Of a stretch of DNA of 64,000 nt, positions 50,761 to 59,844 are shown one piece after another. A program made the translations under genes and the position numbers. Under the pieces are notes generated by a model. It saw only the letters and a program-made list of their open reading frames with translations, ran no database searches and had not been told where the DNA came from. The number at the start of each line of letters is the position of its first letter. Position 1 is the first letter of the stretch. The stretch is from Bacteroidales bacterium (GTDB lineage Bacteria; Bacteroidota; Bacteroidia; Bacteroidales; UBA932): assembly GCA_017430365.1 (NCBI GenBank), contig JAFRNC010000002.1:248001-312000 (forward strand). Reading direction: 5' to 3'.

Positions 50761-51833
50761 ACCGTAAAAAGCGTTCTTTCGGAGCCGTGCTCTTCACACT
50801 GCTGGCGCTCGTGGCGGCAGCGGCGCTGCTGATTTCGTATCTGGCTCTGTTCTTCAATCCTACCGAGTACAGAATTCCCATGTTCTTCGGGCTCTATTAT
50901 ATCCCGATCCTGCTTCTGAACCTGCTGCTCCTGCTCATCGCCCTGATTAAGCAGCGCCAGGCCCTCCTCATCCCGTTCGTGGCGCTTATCCCCACACTCT
51001 TCCTCGCCGACCGCTTCGTCAAGTTCGGACGCGAGGAGACACAGTTCGAAGGGGATGCGGTCAAGGTTCTTACATACAATGTCGGACGCTATTCCGCAGG
51101 CGGAAGGAAAGTCACCCACAACGAATCCATCCAGGAGATCAAGAAGTTCCTGGCCGAGCAGGATGCAGACATAGTATGCCTGCAGGAATTCGCCGTGGTT
51201 AATATGGATGCACTGTCGCCCTATATCCCCGAGTACCCATACAAGGCCAAGCACCTTTTCAAGGGGAACCGCTATTTCGGCAATATTACGCTTAGCAAGT
51301 ATCCCATCAGGAAATCCAGGGCGCTCACCTTCCCCGAAAGCCGCAACCTCAGCCTCGTGACAGACATCGAGGTGAAAGGCCGCACCATACGTGTCTACAA
51401 CTGCCATCTCGAGAGTTACGCCCTTTCCTTTACGGCGTTGATCAAGCGGCTGTTCCGGAAAAGCCATTTCACCGAGGAGATGACCCAGGTCCACGAGAGG
51501 ATGCGCGACGCCACTGCACGGCGCTCCGCCCAGGTGGATTCCCTGCTCAATGACGAGGCGCAGAGTTCCCTGCCCTGCATGCTTTGCGGCGATTTCAACG
51601 ATACGCCGATATCGTATACCTACCACCGCCTTGTCAAACGCAAAAGCGACAGCTTCGTCGAGGCGGGAACCGGTTTCAGCAGCACGTATTCGGTCATGTG
51701 GCCGATGCTCAGGGTCGACTACATCCTGTTCCCGCAGGAATATGCGGCCGGGGAGCACACGGTGTACAGGGTACCGTGGTCCGACCATTACCCGGTCACG
51801 ACCATGATTTATTTGGATAATCAACAAGAATAG
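50751..51833 (+). CDS. Membrane-anchored endonuclease/exonuclease/phosphatase (EEP) family protein
   Basis: The 360-residue protein has three N-terminal hydrophobic segments (about 10-85) and then an EEP domain. It contains VKVLTYNVGRYS, IVCLQEFAVV with the metal-binding Glu, CGDFNDTPISYTYH and the final PWSDHYPVTTMI carrying the catalytic Asp-His. The family includes nucleases, sphingomyelinases and inositol phosphatases. The membrane helices favour a periplasmic phosphodiesterase, with no clue to the substrate. It overlaps the rhomboid gene by 10 bp. Confidence 0.85.
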   Translation: MGVNRKKRSFGAVLFTLLALVAAAALLISYLALFFNPTEYRIPMFFGLYYIPILLLNLLLLLIALIKQRQALLIPFVALIPTLFLADRFVKFGREETQFEGDAVKVLTYNVGRYSAGGRKVTHNESIQEIKKFLAEQDADIVCLQEFAVVNMDALSPYIPEYPYKAKHLFKGNRYFGNITLSKYPIRKSRALTFPESRNLSLVTDIEVKGRTIRVYNCHLESYALSFTALIKRLFRKSHFTEEMTQVHERMRDATARRSAQVDSLLNDEAQSSLPCMLCGDFNDTPISYTYHRLVKRKSDSFVEAGTGFSSTYSVMWPMLRVDYILFPQEYAAGEHTVYRVPWSDHYPVTTMIYLDNQQE

Positions 51834-51842
51834 ATATTCGCC

Positions 51843-52421
51843 ATGGAAGAAGAAATCGATCTTGAAGAAGTGAAAGCGGCTGTGGATACGCTCAAGGCGG
51901 GCGGCATCATCCTCTACCCTACAGACACGGTCTGGGGCATCGGCTGCGACGCCACCAATGAAGAGGCGGTCGCACGCGTCTTCGAACTCAAACGACGCTC
52001 GGACAGCAAAAGCCTCATCACGCTGGTCTCTGACGCCGACATGCTCGGCAAATATGTGAAGGTGATCCCGGAGGTTGCAATCAACCTGCTGGAAGTCAAT
52101 GACAAGCCCATGACGATCATCTATCCCGGGGCTATGGGACTTGCTCCGAATGTCATAGCTGAAGACGGCAGCGCCGGCATAAGGATCCCGATGAACGATT
52201 TCTGTGTGGAGATGATCCGGAGATTCCGCAAACCGATAGTTTCCACCTCGGCCAATATCTCAGGAGAGCCCGCGCCTGCCTTATATGAAGATATCCCGCT
52301 TGAAATCATCGACGCTGTCGACTGGGTCGCCGATCCCTACCTTGAGGAGGGCGCCACAGGCGAGCCCTCCCAGATCATTGCCGTAGGCCTGCACGGCGAG
52401 ATCAAAATCCTTCGCGGCTAA
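51843..52421 (+). CDS. Sua5/YciO/YrdC family (threonylcarbamoyl-AMP synthase)
   Basis: The 192-residue protein has the YrdC fold: GGIILYPTDTVWGIGCDATN, VFELKRRSDSKSLITLVSD, GSAGIRIPMNDFCVEMIRRF and KPIVSTSANISGEPAP. These are the tRNA t6A pathway signature segments. It makes threonylcarbamoyl-AMP from threonine, bicarbonate and ATP. It begins 9 bp after the EEP gene and ends the mutL-led run. The single-domain form corresponds to TsaC rather than full-length Sua5. Confidence 0.92.
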   Translation: MEEEIDLEEVKAAVDTLKAGGIILYPTDTVWGIGCDATNEEAVARVFELKRRSDSKSLITLVSDADMLGKYVKVIPEVAINLLEVNDKPMTIIYPGAMGLAPNVIAEDGSAGIRIPMNDFCVEMIRRFRKPIVSTSANISGEPAPALYEDIPLEIIDAVDWVADPYLEEGATGEPSQIIAVGLHGEIKILRG

Positions 52422-52442
52422 GGGGTACGCTTTACCGGATAA

Positions 52443-52460
52443 TTGCTATCTTTATAGCAA
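52443..52460 (+). promoter_or_regulatory. Promoter with embedded perfect inverted repeat
   Basis: TTGCTAT (52443-52449) and ATAGCAA (52454-52460) form a perfect inverted repeat with a 4-bp spacer. It overlaps the -7 box TATCTTTA (52447-52454) of the M64 lipoprotein gene. This is a candidate operator. Confidence 0.5.
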
Positions 52461-52471
52461 ATTACCCGGCC

Positions 52472-55400
52472 ATGAAACGACTCCTTTGCCTTCTTCCCTG
52501 CGTGGCTCTCCTGCTGATGCAGGCCTGCCATCCCGAACCATATCTGACGGTCAGTCCGACAAATCTGTCGTTCAATCAAGACGGCGGCACCCAGACCGTG
52601 CGCGTTTCTGCGAACTATCCCTGGATGGCCAGTGCCAGCGGTACCGGTATCTCTGTTTCTCCTGCTACCGGCGAGGGGGATGCGACCGTGACCATCAACG
52701 TGTCACCGGCGAGTTCTACGGATGAGACGAAGGGTACCGTCTCCTTCCAAAGCGAAGGCTTGACCGCATCCGTCGCCGTGAGCCAGGAAGCCAAGTCCTC
52801 GATCACCGTAGGGGTCGTGAACAAGATTCCGGCCGAGGGCGGTACTTTTACCGTTGACATACAGTATAACACCGATTTCTCTGTCGAGATCGAAAGCGCA
52901 GCCAGTTCCTGGATTACCTTCAAAGGCACGAAAGCAATGTCGAGCGGCAAACTGGAATTCAGTTTTGCGGCCAACAACAATCCCGATCCCCGTACCGGCA
53001 AGGTGACGGTCAAGGATAAGGGCGGCAAAGCCGCCCCGATCACCCTGACTTTCGAGCAAGAAGAAATTAAAGTGCTCGAAGTCGGCGATACGATGCCGAT
53101 TCCCGCCGAAGGCGGCACCTTCGAGGTGGATGTCAAATTCAACACCGATTTCACCGTCGAAGTGGAACCCACCGCCCAATCTTGGATCACCTTCGTCAAG
53201 ACCAAGGCGCTCCAGAGCGGCAAACTGGAATTCAGCTTCGCGGCCAACGAGAATCCCGATGCCCGCACCGGCACAGTCACCGTCAAGGACAAGAGTGGCA
53301 AAGCCGCCCCGATTACCCTGACCTTCGTGCAGGAAGAAAAGAGAATCATTGAAACTCTGGAGGAAGATGAAATCCAGATTCCGGAAAGAGGCGGCTTATT
53401 GGAAGTGGGAATTAAGTACAACACCGAATATACTGTCGAGGTCGAATCAGATGCCCGGTCGTGGGTCAGGTTCGTCCAGACAAAAGCGATCAGCGCCGGC
53501 TACCTGCAGTTTATGATTGAGGCCAACGAAGGCGAACAACGTACCGGTCATGTGACGGTGAAAGACAAGGCCTGCAAGGCTGCTCCGAAGACGCTGACCT
53601 TTGTGCAGGAAGCGCAGAGCAGGGAGTGGAAAGCCCGTCGGATCATGGAACGGGTCTACGAAGCCTGGGGCGCCCGGGAATGGAAGAATGAGCCCTGGAT
53701 CCCTGGAGAGAACTGGCCGGGCTTCTATTACGATTATCAAACCGAGGCCGGCTATTTCTGGACCTATGATTTCGGAATCACCAGGGAGATGCCGGAGTGC
53801 ATTGGCGAATTGGGAGATTTGCTTGGCGAAATCCATATTAGGGAAGAACCCGGCCTGACGGGAACGCTGCCGGACTCATTCCGCAAACTGACCGGTCTCA
53901 GGCGGGTTTCCATCCAACTCACCGGCATGACCTCGATTCCCGATGTTTTCGGAGATATGAAACAACTGGAGGAGCTCTTTATCGCTACCAACAGGTCCAT
54001 GGCCGGTCCCTTGCCGAAGCATATCAATTCTCCTGTCCTGGAGAACCTGCTGTTCGCAGAATGTATGTTCTCAGGAGAGATTCCCGACACCTGGGCACCC
54101 TATATCGGGATCGCTAAAGTGTTTGGCAACTGCCTGGGCGGAAAGATTTCCCAGCTGCTCCACAATGCGGACGAAGTCAAAGCCTTTGTCCAGAATAGCA
54201 ACCTGTGGCAACAGACAGGCTATGGCTTCGACATTTCCGATCTGGATATTCCCGGCACCGATTTTTGGTTCGAAGACAAGTTACTGGAGAATCTGGACGG
54301 CACTACCTTCTCCATTCCGGAAGTGGTCAGCCAGAACAAATATACGGTCTATATTTTCTGGGCGACCTGGTGTCCGTTCTCCAAGGAACTGATGCCGGCC
54401 CTCAAACGATACTACGACCTTTACAAGCAGGACGGCCTGGAAGTTATTGCCACGATCCAGGTCGACGAGGACTTCAATCTCTTCTACGATTACGAAAAGC
54501 AGAAAAAAGAATGCATCGACAAGGGCTACGACCAGTGGTACAACTATTATTTCACCAAATACGATCAAGCATACTTTATGTCTGTTCCGGTGGCTGAAGT
54601 CTACGACCAGAAAGGCAATATCCTGTTCAGTTCCTGGGGCACCTATCCGGATCCGGTCAGGAATCGGTTCGGCAAGACGGCCTCTTCCGACCTGATTCCT
54701 TTCCTGGAAACCCTGCTGGGGCCGGCGGAGATTCCGGACACCTACGAATCCACCGACTACTCGAAAGACGGCGAAGTGATGACGCTGCAGAAGGCCACCG
54801 TAGGCGATGGCATCGACATCGTCTTCCTGGGCGACGCCTACACCGACCGGGATATGGGCAAGAACGGTCTCTATGAGACCCTCATGAAGCAGTCTATGGA
54901 AGAGTTCTTTGCCATCGAACCGTACAAGTCGTTCCGCAACCGCTTCAACGTCTATGCGGTGAAAGTGGTCTCAAAGAACAGCCGCATCGGCGAAGGCTGT
55001 GAAACCGCCCTCTCCACCGTGTTCGGCAAGGGCTCCTACGTGGAAGGCAATCACGAGAAGTGCTACGAATACGCGATGAAGGTGCCGGGCATCTCGTCCC
55101 GCGACAATCTGCTCGTCGCTGTCGCCGTCAACTCGCGCCGCCACGCCGGAACGACCTTTATGTTCGCCGACTGCCAGACGTGCGTCGCCTACTTCTCGTC
55201 GATGGACAACGATCCCGAGATATTCGGCCCTACGCTCCGGCACGAGGCGGGCGGCCACGGCTTCGCCTTCCTTGCCGACGAGTATAGCCAGTACGAGAGT
55301 GCCGCGCCGGGCGACCACATCGCCTACTATAACGAAGTGTACGACAAGTACGGCTGGTTCGCAAATGTGGACTTCACGAACGATCCGTCGAAGATCCGCT

Positions 55401-55753
55401 GGAGCGCCTTCCTCGCCGACGACCGCTACAAGAACGAGGTCGGAATCCACGAAGGCGGCGCCCTCTATGCCAAAGGCGCCTACCGTCCGACGGTCAACAG
55501 CATGATGCGCGAGAACCTCGAGTACTTCAACGCACCGTCCCGCTGGGCCATCTACCAGCAGATCATGAAACGCAGCGGCGAAGCCTGCAGTTTCGACTCG
55601 TTCCTCACTTACGACGCCGTGAACCGCTCGGCCTCGACCGCCGCCGCAGCCCGGCCTCCGATGAAAGCCGACGCCAGGTCCCCGCACCGGTCCTTCATCC
55701 CGACGGCGCCGCCGGTGATTATCAACAAGTCAAGTAATTATTTAGGGCTATGA
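52472..55753 (+). CDS. BACON/LRR/thioredoxin-like/M64 peptidase lipoprotein, copy 1
   Basis: The 1093-residue surface lipoprotein has signal MKRLLCLLPCVALLLMQAC with lipid Cys19. Four BACON beta-sandwich domains (about 25-385) follow, then a plant-type leucine-rich stretch (about 430-560: LTGTLPDSFRKLTGLRRVSI). A thioredoxin-like domain (about 600-720) has IFWATWCPFSKELMPAL, where the usual second cysteine is Ser (C634-PFS). The M64 metallopeptidase region (about 740-1075) has IDIVFLGDAYTDRDMGKNGL and HEAGGHGFAFLADEY starting at H924. M64 includes bacterial IgA-cleaving peptidases. A tandem paralogue overlaps its end by 4 bp. Confidence 0.88.
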   Translation: MKRLLCLLPCVALLLMQACHPEPYLTVSPTNLSFNQDGGTQTVRVSANYPWMASASGTGISVSPATGEGDATVTINVSPASSTDETKGTVSFQSEGLTASVAVSQEAKSSITVGVVNKIPAEGGTFTVDIQYNTDFSVEIESAASSWITFKGTKAMSSGKLEFSFAANNNPDPRTGKVTVKDKGGKAAPITLTFEQEEIKVLEVGDTMPIPAEGGTFEVDVKFNTDFTVEVEPTAQSWITFVKTKALQSGKLEFSFAANENPDARTGTVTVKDKSGKAAPITLTFVQEEKRIIETLEEDEIQIPERGGLLEVGIKYNTEYTVEVESDARSWVRFVQTKAISAGYLQFMIEANEGEQRTGHVTVKDKACKAAPKTLTFVQEAQSREWKARRIMERVYEAWGAREWKNEPWIPGENWPGFYYDYQTEAGYFWTYDFGITREMPECIGELGDLLGEIHIREEPGLTGTLPDSFRKLTGLRRVSIQLTGMTSIPDVFGDMKQLEELFIATNRSMAGPLPKHINSPVLENLLFAECMFSGEIPDTWAPYIGIAKVFGNCLGGKISQLLHNADEVKAFVQNSNLWQQTGYGFDISDLDIPGTDFWFEDKLLENLDGTTFSIPEVVSQNKYTVYIFWATWCPFSKELMPALKRYYDLYKQDGLEVIATIQVDEDFNLFYDYEKQKKECIDKGYDQWYNYYFTKYDQAYFMSVPVAEVYDQKGNILFSSWGTYPDPVRNRFGKTASSDLIPFLETLLGPAEIPDTYESTDYSKDGEVMTLQKATVGDGIDIVFLGDAYTDRDMGKNGLYETLMKQSMEEFFAIEPYKSFRNRFNVYAVKVVSKNSRIGEGCETALSTVFGKGSYVEGNHEKCYEYAMKVPGISSRDNLLVAVAVNSRRHAGTTFMFADCQTCVAYFSSMDNDPEIFGPTLRHEAGGHGFAFLADEYSQYESAAPGDHIAYYNEVYDKYGWFANVDFTNDPSKIRWSAFLADDRYKNEVGIHEGGALYAKGAYRPTVNSMMRENLEYFNAPSRWAIYQQIMKRSGEACSFDSFLTYDAVNRSASTAAAARPPMKADARSPHRSFIPTAPPVIINKSSNYLGL

Positions 55754-58752
55754 AACGATTCCTTTGCCTTCTTCCCTGCGTGGCGCTACTTCTGATGCAG
55801 GCCTGCCACGAAGATCCGTATCTGACGGTCGGGCCCTCCGACCTGGCTTTCCAGCAGGAAGGCGGTTCACAAACCGTCCATGTCTCCGCCAACTACGCCT
55901 GGACCGCTTCTGTCAGCGGTTCCGGACTGACTGTGTCCCCGCTCTCAGGTGAGGGCGAAGCTACCGTCACGATTTCGGCGGCTCCGGCCACTTCGGCTTC
56001 GCCGTCCGCCGGCAGCGTCACGTTCCGAAGCGAAGGCCTGTCGGCCTCCGTAGCCGTGCACCAGGACGCCAAGTCGACCATCAACGTCGGGCCCGCGGCG
56101 AAAATTCCCGCCGAGGGCGGTACTTTCACAGTCGACATCCAGTATAACACCGGATACACCGTGGAGGTGGAATCAGGAGCTATGTCCTGGATCAAATTCA
56201 ACGGTACAAAAGCCCTTGACAGCGGAAAACTCGAATTTATTTTCGCAGAAAACGACAAGGCTGAACCGAGGACCGGCAAAGTGACCGTTAAGGACAATGG
56301 AGGAAAGGTGGAGCCCATCACCCTGACTTTCGAGCAGGAAGAGAAGAAGGTCATCCAGGTAGGTGAAGCCATGAAGATTCCCACGGAAGGCGGCACATTC
56401 GAAGTCGATGTCAAATACAACACCGGTTTTACGGTAGAAGTTGAACAATCCGCCCAGTCCTGGATCACCTTCGTCAAGACCAAGGCGCTCCAGAGCGGCA
56501 AGCTGGAATTCTCGTTCAAGACAAACGACGGCGCCGAGCGAAGCGGCAAAGTCACAATCAAGGACAAAAACGGCAAAGCCAGCCCGGTTGAGATCACTTT
56601 TGTCCAGGCGGGAATCGACGTATTGCGCAAAGCCCAGATAATCCTGGACGATTTCTATGAAAAACTGGATGGAAGGAATTGGAAAGACCCCTGGATACCC
56701 GGAAAGCACTATCCCGGTCTGGATTATGATGAGGGAAAAGGGAAAGTCATGCTGAATATCAATATGCAGGGTATGAAAGGTTCCATTCCGGAGAGCATCG
56801 GTGAACTGGGCGACATGGTTTATGCCTTCCAGATATTCAACGAATCCGGCCTGACCGGAAAGTTGCCGGATTCTTTCAGGAAACTGGTTGCCTTGGAATA
56901 TCTGACTCTTTCCAGTACGGGAATGACTTCCCTGCCGGACTTGTTCGCGGATATGAAATCGCTCCGTCATGTTGAAATCTTCAACAATGAGGACATGGCA
57001 GGGACACTGCCATACAGCATTGACTCACCCGATCTCGAATTCCTGAATCTGTCAAGGAACAAACTCACCGGCAGTCTTCCGGCCTCATGGGCCCGGCTCG
57101 GTACCGGGAATTACGATTTTGTGTACAACTGCCTTAGCGGAAAAATTCCGCACGAATACCTGGAGACCGGGGATGCACAGGTAAATCTGCAAAACATGCT
57201 CTGGCAGAAAGAAGGTTACGGTTTCGACATCAGCGATATCGAAATCAAGGGCTATTCCGGATGGCCGACCGCCGCCCTTCAGGACAAGCCCATAGAGGAT
57301 ATAGAAGGCAATCTGTTCAAGTACGGAGATGTGATCAAAGAGAACCGCTATACGGTCTTTGTGTCATGGGCGCCCTGGTGTCCATTCTCCAAGGAATTGA
57401 TGCCGCAGTTGAAGGACTATTATGACTTATACCAGCAGGACGGCCTCGAGGTCATCGCCACGGTTATGCTGACCGACGACGGCCATATCTGGGACGACTT
57501 CGAGGGGCAGAAAAAGGAGATTGCCGCAAAAGGCTACGGCAAATGGCACAATTTCTACTGGCAGTCGGCGGAACCGTACTCCTACACTCCTTTCACACCG
57601 GCCGTGGAAGTATATGATTCGGAAGGGTATATCCAGTTCAGTAACCTGTCGAAGTATCCGGACCCCGTGCGGAAGCGCTTTAACCGTAACCCTGCAACAG
57701 AACTGATTCCATTCCTTGAGACGAAATTCGGACCCGCCGAGCCGGAGGATACCTATTCGTCCAAGGATTACAGCAAGGACGGCGAGGTGATGACGCTTCA
57801 GAAAGCCTCGGCCGGCAAAGGCATCGACATCGTCTTCATGGGCGACGGGTATACCGACAGGGATATGGGCAAGAACGGTCTATATGAGACCCTCATGAAA
57901 CAGTCTATGGAAGAGTTCTTTGCAATCGAACCGTACAAGACATTCCGCGACCGCTTCAATGTCTATGCGGTGAAAGTGGTCTCAAAGAACGGCAGGATTG
58001 GTGAAGGCTACGAGACCGCCCTGGCCACGCAGTTCGGCATCGGATCAGAAGTCTGGGGTGACTACGACAAATGCGTTGCATACGCGAAGAAAATTCCTTC
58101 AATAAAGAATCAGGACAATCTCGCCATAGCCGTCCTGGTCAACTCGAGGCGGCATGCCGGCATGACGCAACTCAATGCCGAACACCAGTCGGGCATAGCA
58201 TTCCTCTCCGCCAACGGAAATGATACCGAGCTGTTCGGCAGTACTCTGCGTCACGAACTGGGCGGTCACGGCATGGCATTCCTGGCCGACGAGTACGCCA
58301 CATACAGCGGATCGGCTCCTGCATCGCACATCACTTACTACAACGATGTCTACAAGAAGTACGGCTGGTTCGCAAATGTGGACTTCACGAACGACAAGTC
58401 GAAGGTCCGCTGGAGCGCTTTCCTCTCGGATGATCGCTACAAAGGCGAGGTCGGAATCTTCGAGGGAGGCGCCTTGTATGAGAAAGGCGCTTACCGTCCT
58501 TCGGAGAACAGCATGATGAATATGAACTTCGAGTACTTCAACGCACCGTCCCGCTGGGCAATCTACCAGCAGATAATGAAGCGCAGCGGCGAAGAAGCAT
58601 CCTTCGAGAAGTTCCTCGAGTATGACGCCGTCAACCGCGCAGCCGCATCGCATTCCGCGACGGCCGCCGCGTCCCGGCCCCCGATGAAAGCCGCCGCCAA
58701 CTCCCCGCACCGGACATTTATCCCGACGGCGCCGCCGGTGATAGTGAAGTAG
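55750..58752 (+). CDS. BACON/LRR/thioredoxin-like/M64 peptidase lipoprotein, copy 2
   Basis: The 1000-residue paralogue has the same layout as copy 1 but one BACON domain fewer (three, about 25-290). The signal is MKRFLCLLPCVALLLMQAC with lipid Cys19. The LRR-like region is shorter. The thioredoxin-like domain again has one cysteine (APWCPFSKELMP, C544), and the M64 site is RHELGGHGMAFLADEYATY (H835). Blocks of identical DNA shared with copy 1, for example 53183-53223 and 56461-56501, point to gene conversion. It is translationally coupled to copy 1 (ATGA). The 122-bp element copy C follows 22 bp after the stop. Confidence 0.88.
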   Translation: MKRFLCLLPCVALLLMQACHEDPYLTVGPSDLAFQQEGGSQTVHVSANYAWTASVSGSGLTVSPLSGEGEATVTISAAPATSASPSAGSVTFRSEGLSASVAVHQDAKSTINVGPAAKIPAEGGTFTVDIQYNTGYTVEVESGAMSWIKFNGTKALDSGKLEFIFAENDKAEPRTGKVTVKDNGGKVEPITLTFEQEEKKVIQVGEAMKIPTEGGTFEVDVKYNTGFTVEVEQSAQSWITFVKTKALQSGKLEFSFKTNDGAERSGKVTIKDKNGKASPVEITFVQAGIDVLRKAQIILDDFYEKLDGRNWKDPWIPGKHYPGLDYDEGKGKVMLNINMQGMKGSIPESIGELGDMVYAFQIFNESGLTGKLPDSFRKLVALEYLTLSSTGMTSLPDLFADMKSLRHVEIFNNEDMAGTLPYSIDSPDLEFLNLSRNKLTGSLPASWARLGTGNYDFVYNCLSGKIPHEYLETGDAQVNLQNMLWQKEGYGFDISDIEIKGYSGWPTAALQDKPIEDIEGNLFKYGDVIKENRYTVFVSWAPWCPFSKELMPQLKDYYDLYQQDGLEVIATVMLTDDGHIWDDFEGQKKEIAAKGYGKWHNFYWQSAEPYSYTPFTPAVEVYDSEGYIQFSNLSKYPDPVRKRFNRNPATELIPFLETKFGPAEPEDTYSSKDYSKDGEVMTLQKASAGKGIDIVFMGDGYTDRDMGKNGLYETLMKQSMEEFFAIEPYKTFRDRFNVYAVKVVSKNGRIGEGYETALATQFGIGSEVWGDYDKCVAYAKKIPSIKNQDNLAIAVLVNSRRHAGMTQLNAEHQSGIAFLSANGNDTELFGSTLRHELGGHGMAFLADEYATYSGSAPASHITYYNDVYKKYGWFANVDFTNDKSKVRWSAFLSDDRYKGEVGIFEGGALYEKGAYRPSENSMMNMNFEYFNAPSRWAIYQQIMKRSGEEASFEKFLEYDAVNRAAASHSATAAASRPPMKAAANSPHRTFIPTAPPVIVK

Positions 58753-58774
58753 CAACCCCTGAGCGTCGCCCTCA

Positions 58775-58897
58775 TTTTTTCGCTGCAACGGACGCATCAG
58801 AAGGTCAGACACTTATGCAAGTTGATCCCCCTGAAAAACAGGGGGATCAACTTTTGTAAATGCCTATATGTCAGGTGCGTCCGTTGCAGCGAAAAAA
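58775..58897. repeat. 122-bp palindromic element, copy C
   Basis: Terminal inverted repeats are CGCTGCAACGGACGCA and TGCGTCCGTTGCAGCG with T6/A6 edges. The central hairpin is GTTGATCCCCCTG pairing with CAGGGGGATCAAC. The interior between arm and hairpin differs from copies A and B. It lies between the convergent M64 copy 2 and rsmE genes. The IR extends outward (CCCTC ... GAGGG). Confidence 0.9.
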
Positions 58898-58925
58898 GAG
58901 GGAAACGGCAGTGGCAGCACAGCAC

Positions 58926-59771
58926 TCAGCGGCTGAAACGCAGATAGACGGCAGCCGTGGCGACCAAGGCCGCCGTTTCTATGCGGAGGCGGGAGTCGCC
59001 GAGCGAGACGGGCTGCCAGCCGCGCTCGAGTGCCAGCGCGACCTCGGCGCGGGAGAAGTCGCCCTCAGGACCGATGAGGATGGTGATCTTCGGTTTGGAT
59101 TCCCGGTCGGAGCCGGGAATGACGCTTCGGTCGTAGCCGGGCTGCGCGCAGGCCTGGTGGAGCGGCAGGTTCTTTTGAAGCCGAGCGCCTTCGCTCGCCT
59201 CAAAAAGGTTCTGTCGCGCGGAAGGGAAGCCCGCCGTAGATAAAGCCTGTTTGATATCGACTTTGCCGACAGCATCGTCGCAATAGCATATCAGTTTAAG
59301 TCCTTCGTGCTCCTGCCGGAGGAACTGAGAGACTGTCACGGCTTCTTCCAACCGCGGGATGGTACCCTTGTGTGACTGTTTCGCGGCGCTGACGAGCAGC
59401 CGCCCGATCCGCTCAGGCTTGAAGACCTTCCTTTCGGAATAATCACCGAATACCGGAGAGATGACATCTACGCCGATTTCCGTAGCCTTTTCCGCGAACC
59501 ATTCGAAACGGTCGATGTTCTTCGGAGGGCATACCGCCATACGCAGCCAATAGTCGTGGCTGCCATAATTCTCGACCCACTCGTCGACTTCGAAGGCCAC
59601 TCCCCGGGGATCGTCGTCCATGATCGTGCAGATGTACAGCATACCGTGCCCGTCAACCACGTGGATGCGGTCGCCGGCCCGGTGCCTAAGCACACGCACG
59701 CAATGTGCCGACTCGTCAGGGTCCAGCACACGTCCGCCTTCCGTTATGTCTTTTGAGTAGAAGAGTTCCAT
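58926..59771 (-). CDS. rsmE: 16S rRNA m3U1498 methyltransferase RsmE with an in-frame inserted segment
   Basis: The 281-residue SPOUT methyltransferase has an N-terminal PUA-like domain (MELFYSKDITEGGRVLDPDE, HCVRVLRHRAGD). The knotted C-terminal domain has KNIDRFEWFAEKATEIGVD, KQSHKGTIPR, LIGPEGDFS and LGDSRLRIETAALVA. It methylates U1498 of 16S rRNA. Residues about 182-227 are an extra, low-complexity segment before the GPEG motif. They are encoded by palindromic DNA including a SVIPGSDRES stretch, and look like a REP element read through in frame. Typical RsmE proteins are about 235-250 residues, matching the size of the insert. Confidence 0.93.
   Translation of the reverse strand: MELFYSKDITEGGRVLDPDESAHCVRVLRHRAGDRIHVVDGHGMLYICTIMDDDPRGVAFEVDEWVENYGSHDYWLRMAVCPPKNIDRFEWFAEKATEIGVDVISPVFGDYSERKVFKPERIGRLLVSAAKQSHKGTIPRLEEAVTVSQFLRQEHEGLKLICYCDDAVGKVDIKQALSTAGFPSARQNLFEASEGARLQKNLPLHQACAQPGYDRSVIPGSDRESKPKITILIGPEGDFSRAEVALALERGWQPVSLGDSRLRIETAALVATAAVYLRFSR
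59097..59125. repeat. REP-like palindrome inside rsmE
   Basis: ATTCCCGG pairs with CCGGGAAT (59099-59120) and is followed by GACGC. A second hairpin (TTTTGA, CGAGCG, CGCTCG, TCAAAA arms) lies at 59173-59205 in the same inserted segment. A related 29-bp copy with the same orientation is at 59792-59820. Confidence 0.75.
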
Positions 59772-59778
59772 AGTGATA

Positions 59779-59786
59779 CAAAGATA
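59779..59786 (-). promoter_or_regulatory. -7 box (TATCTTTG) of rsmE
   Basis: A minus-strand exact match 7 bp upstream of the rsmE start (nearly leaderless). The REP-like copy at 59792-59820 occupies its -33 region. Confidence 0.55.
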
Positions 59787-59791
59787 TAAAA

Positions 59792-59820
59792 GATTCCCCC
59801 GGCCAGGACGGGAATGACGC
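59792..59820. repeat. REP-like copy in the rsmE/acyltransferase promoter region
   Basis: GATTCCCCCGG then GGACGGGAATGACGC matches most positions of the element inside rsmE (59097-59125), with the stem partly broken. It sits between two divergent -7 boxes (59786-59779 and 59830-59837). Confidence 0.65.
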
Positions 59821-59829
59821 TATTATTTG

Positions 59830-59837
59830 TATCTTTG
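59830..59837 (+). promoter_or_regulatory. -7 box (TATCTTTG) of the NagX-like acyltransferase
   Basis: An exact match 7 bp before ATG 59845, so the leader is extremely short. Confidence 0.6.
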
Positions 59838-59844
59838 CTGAACT

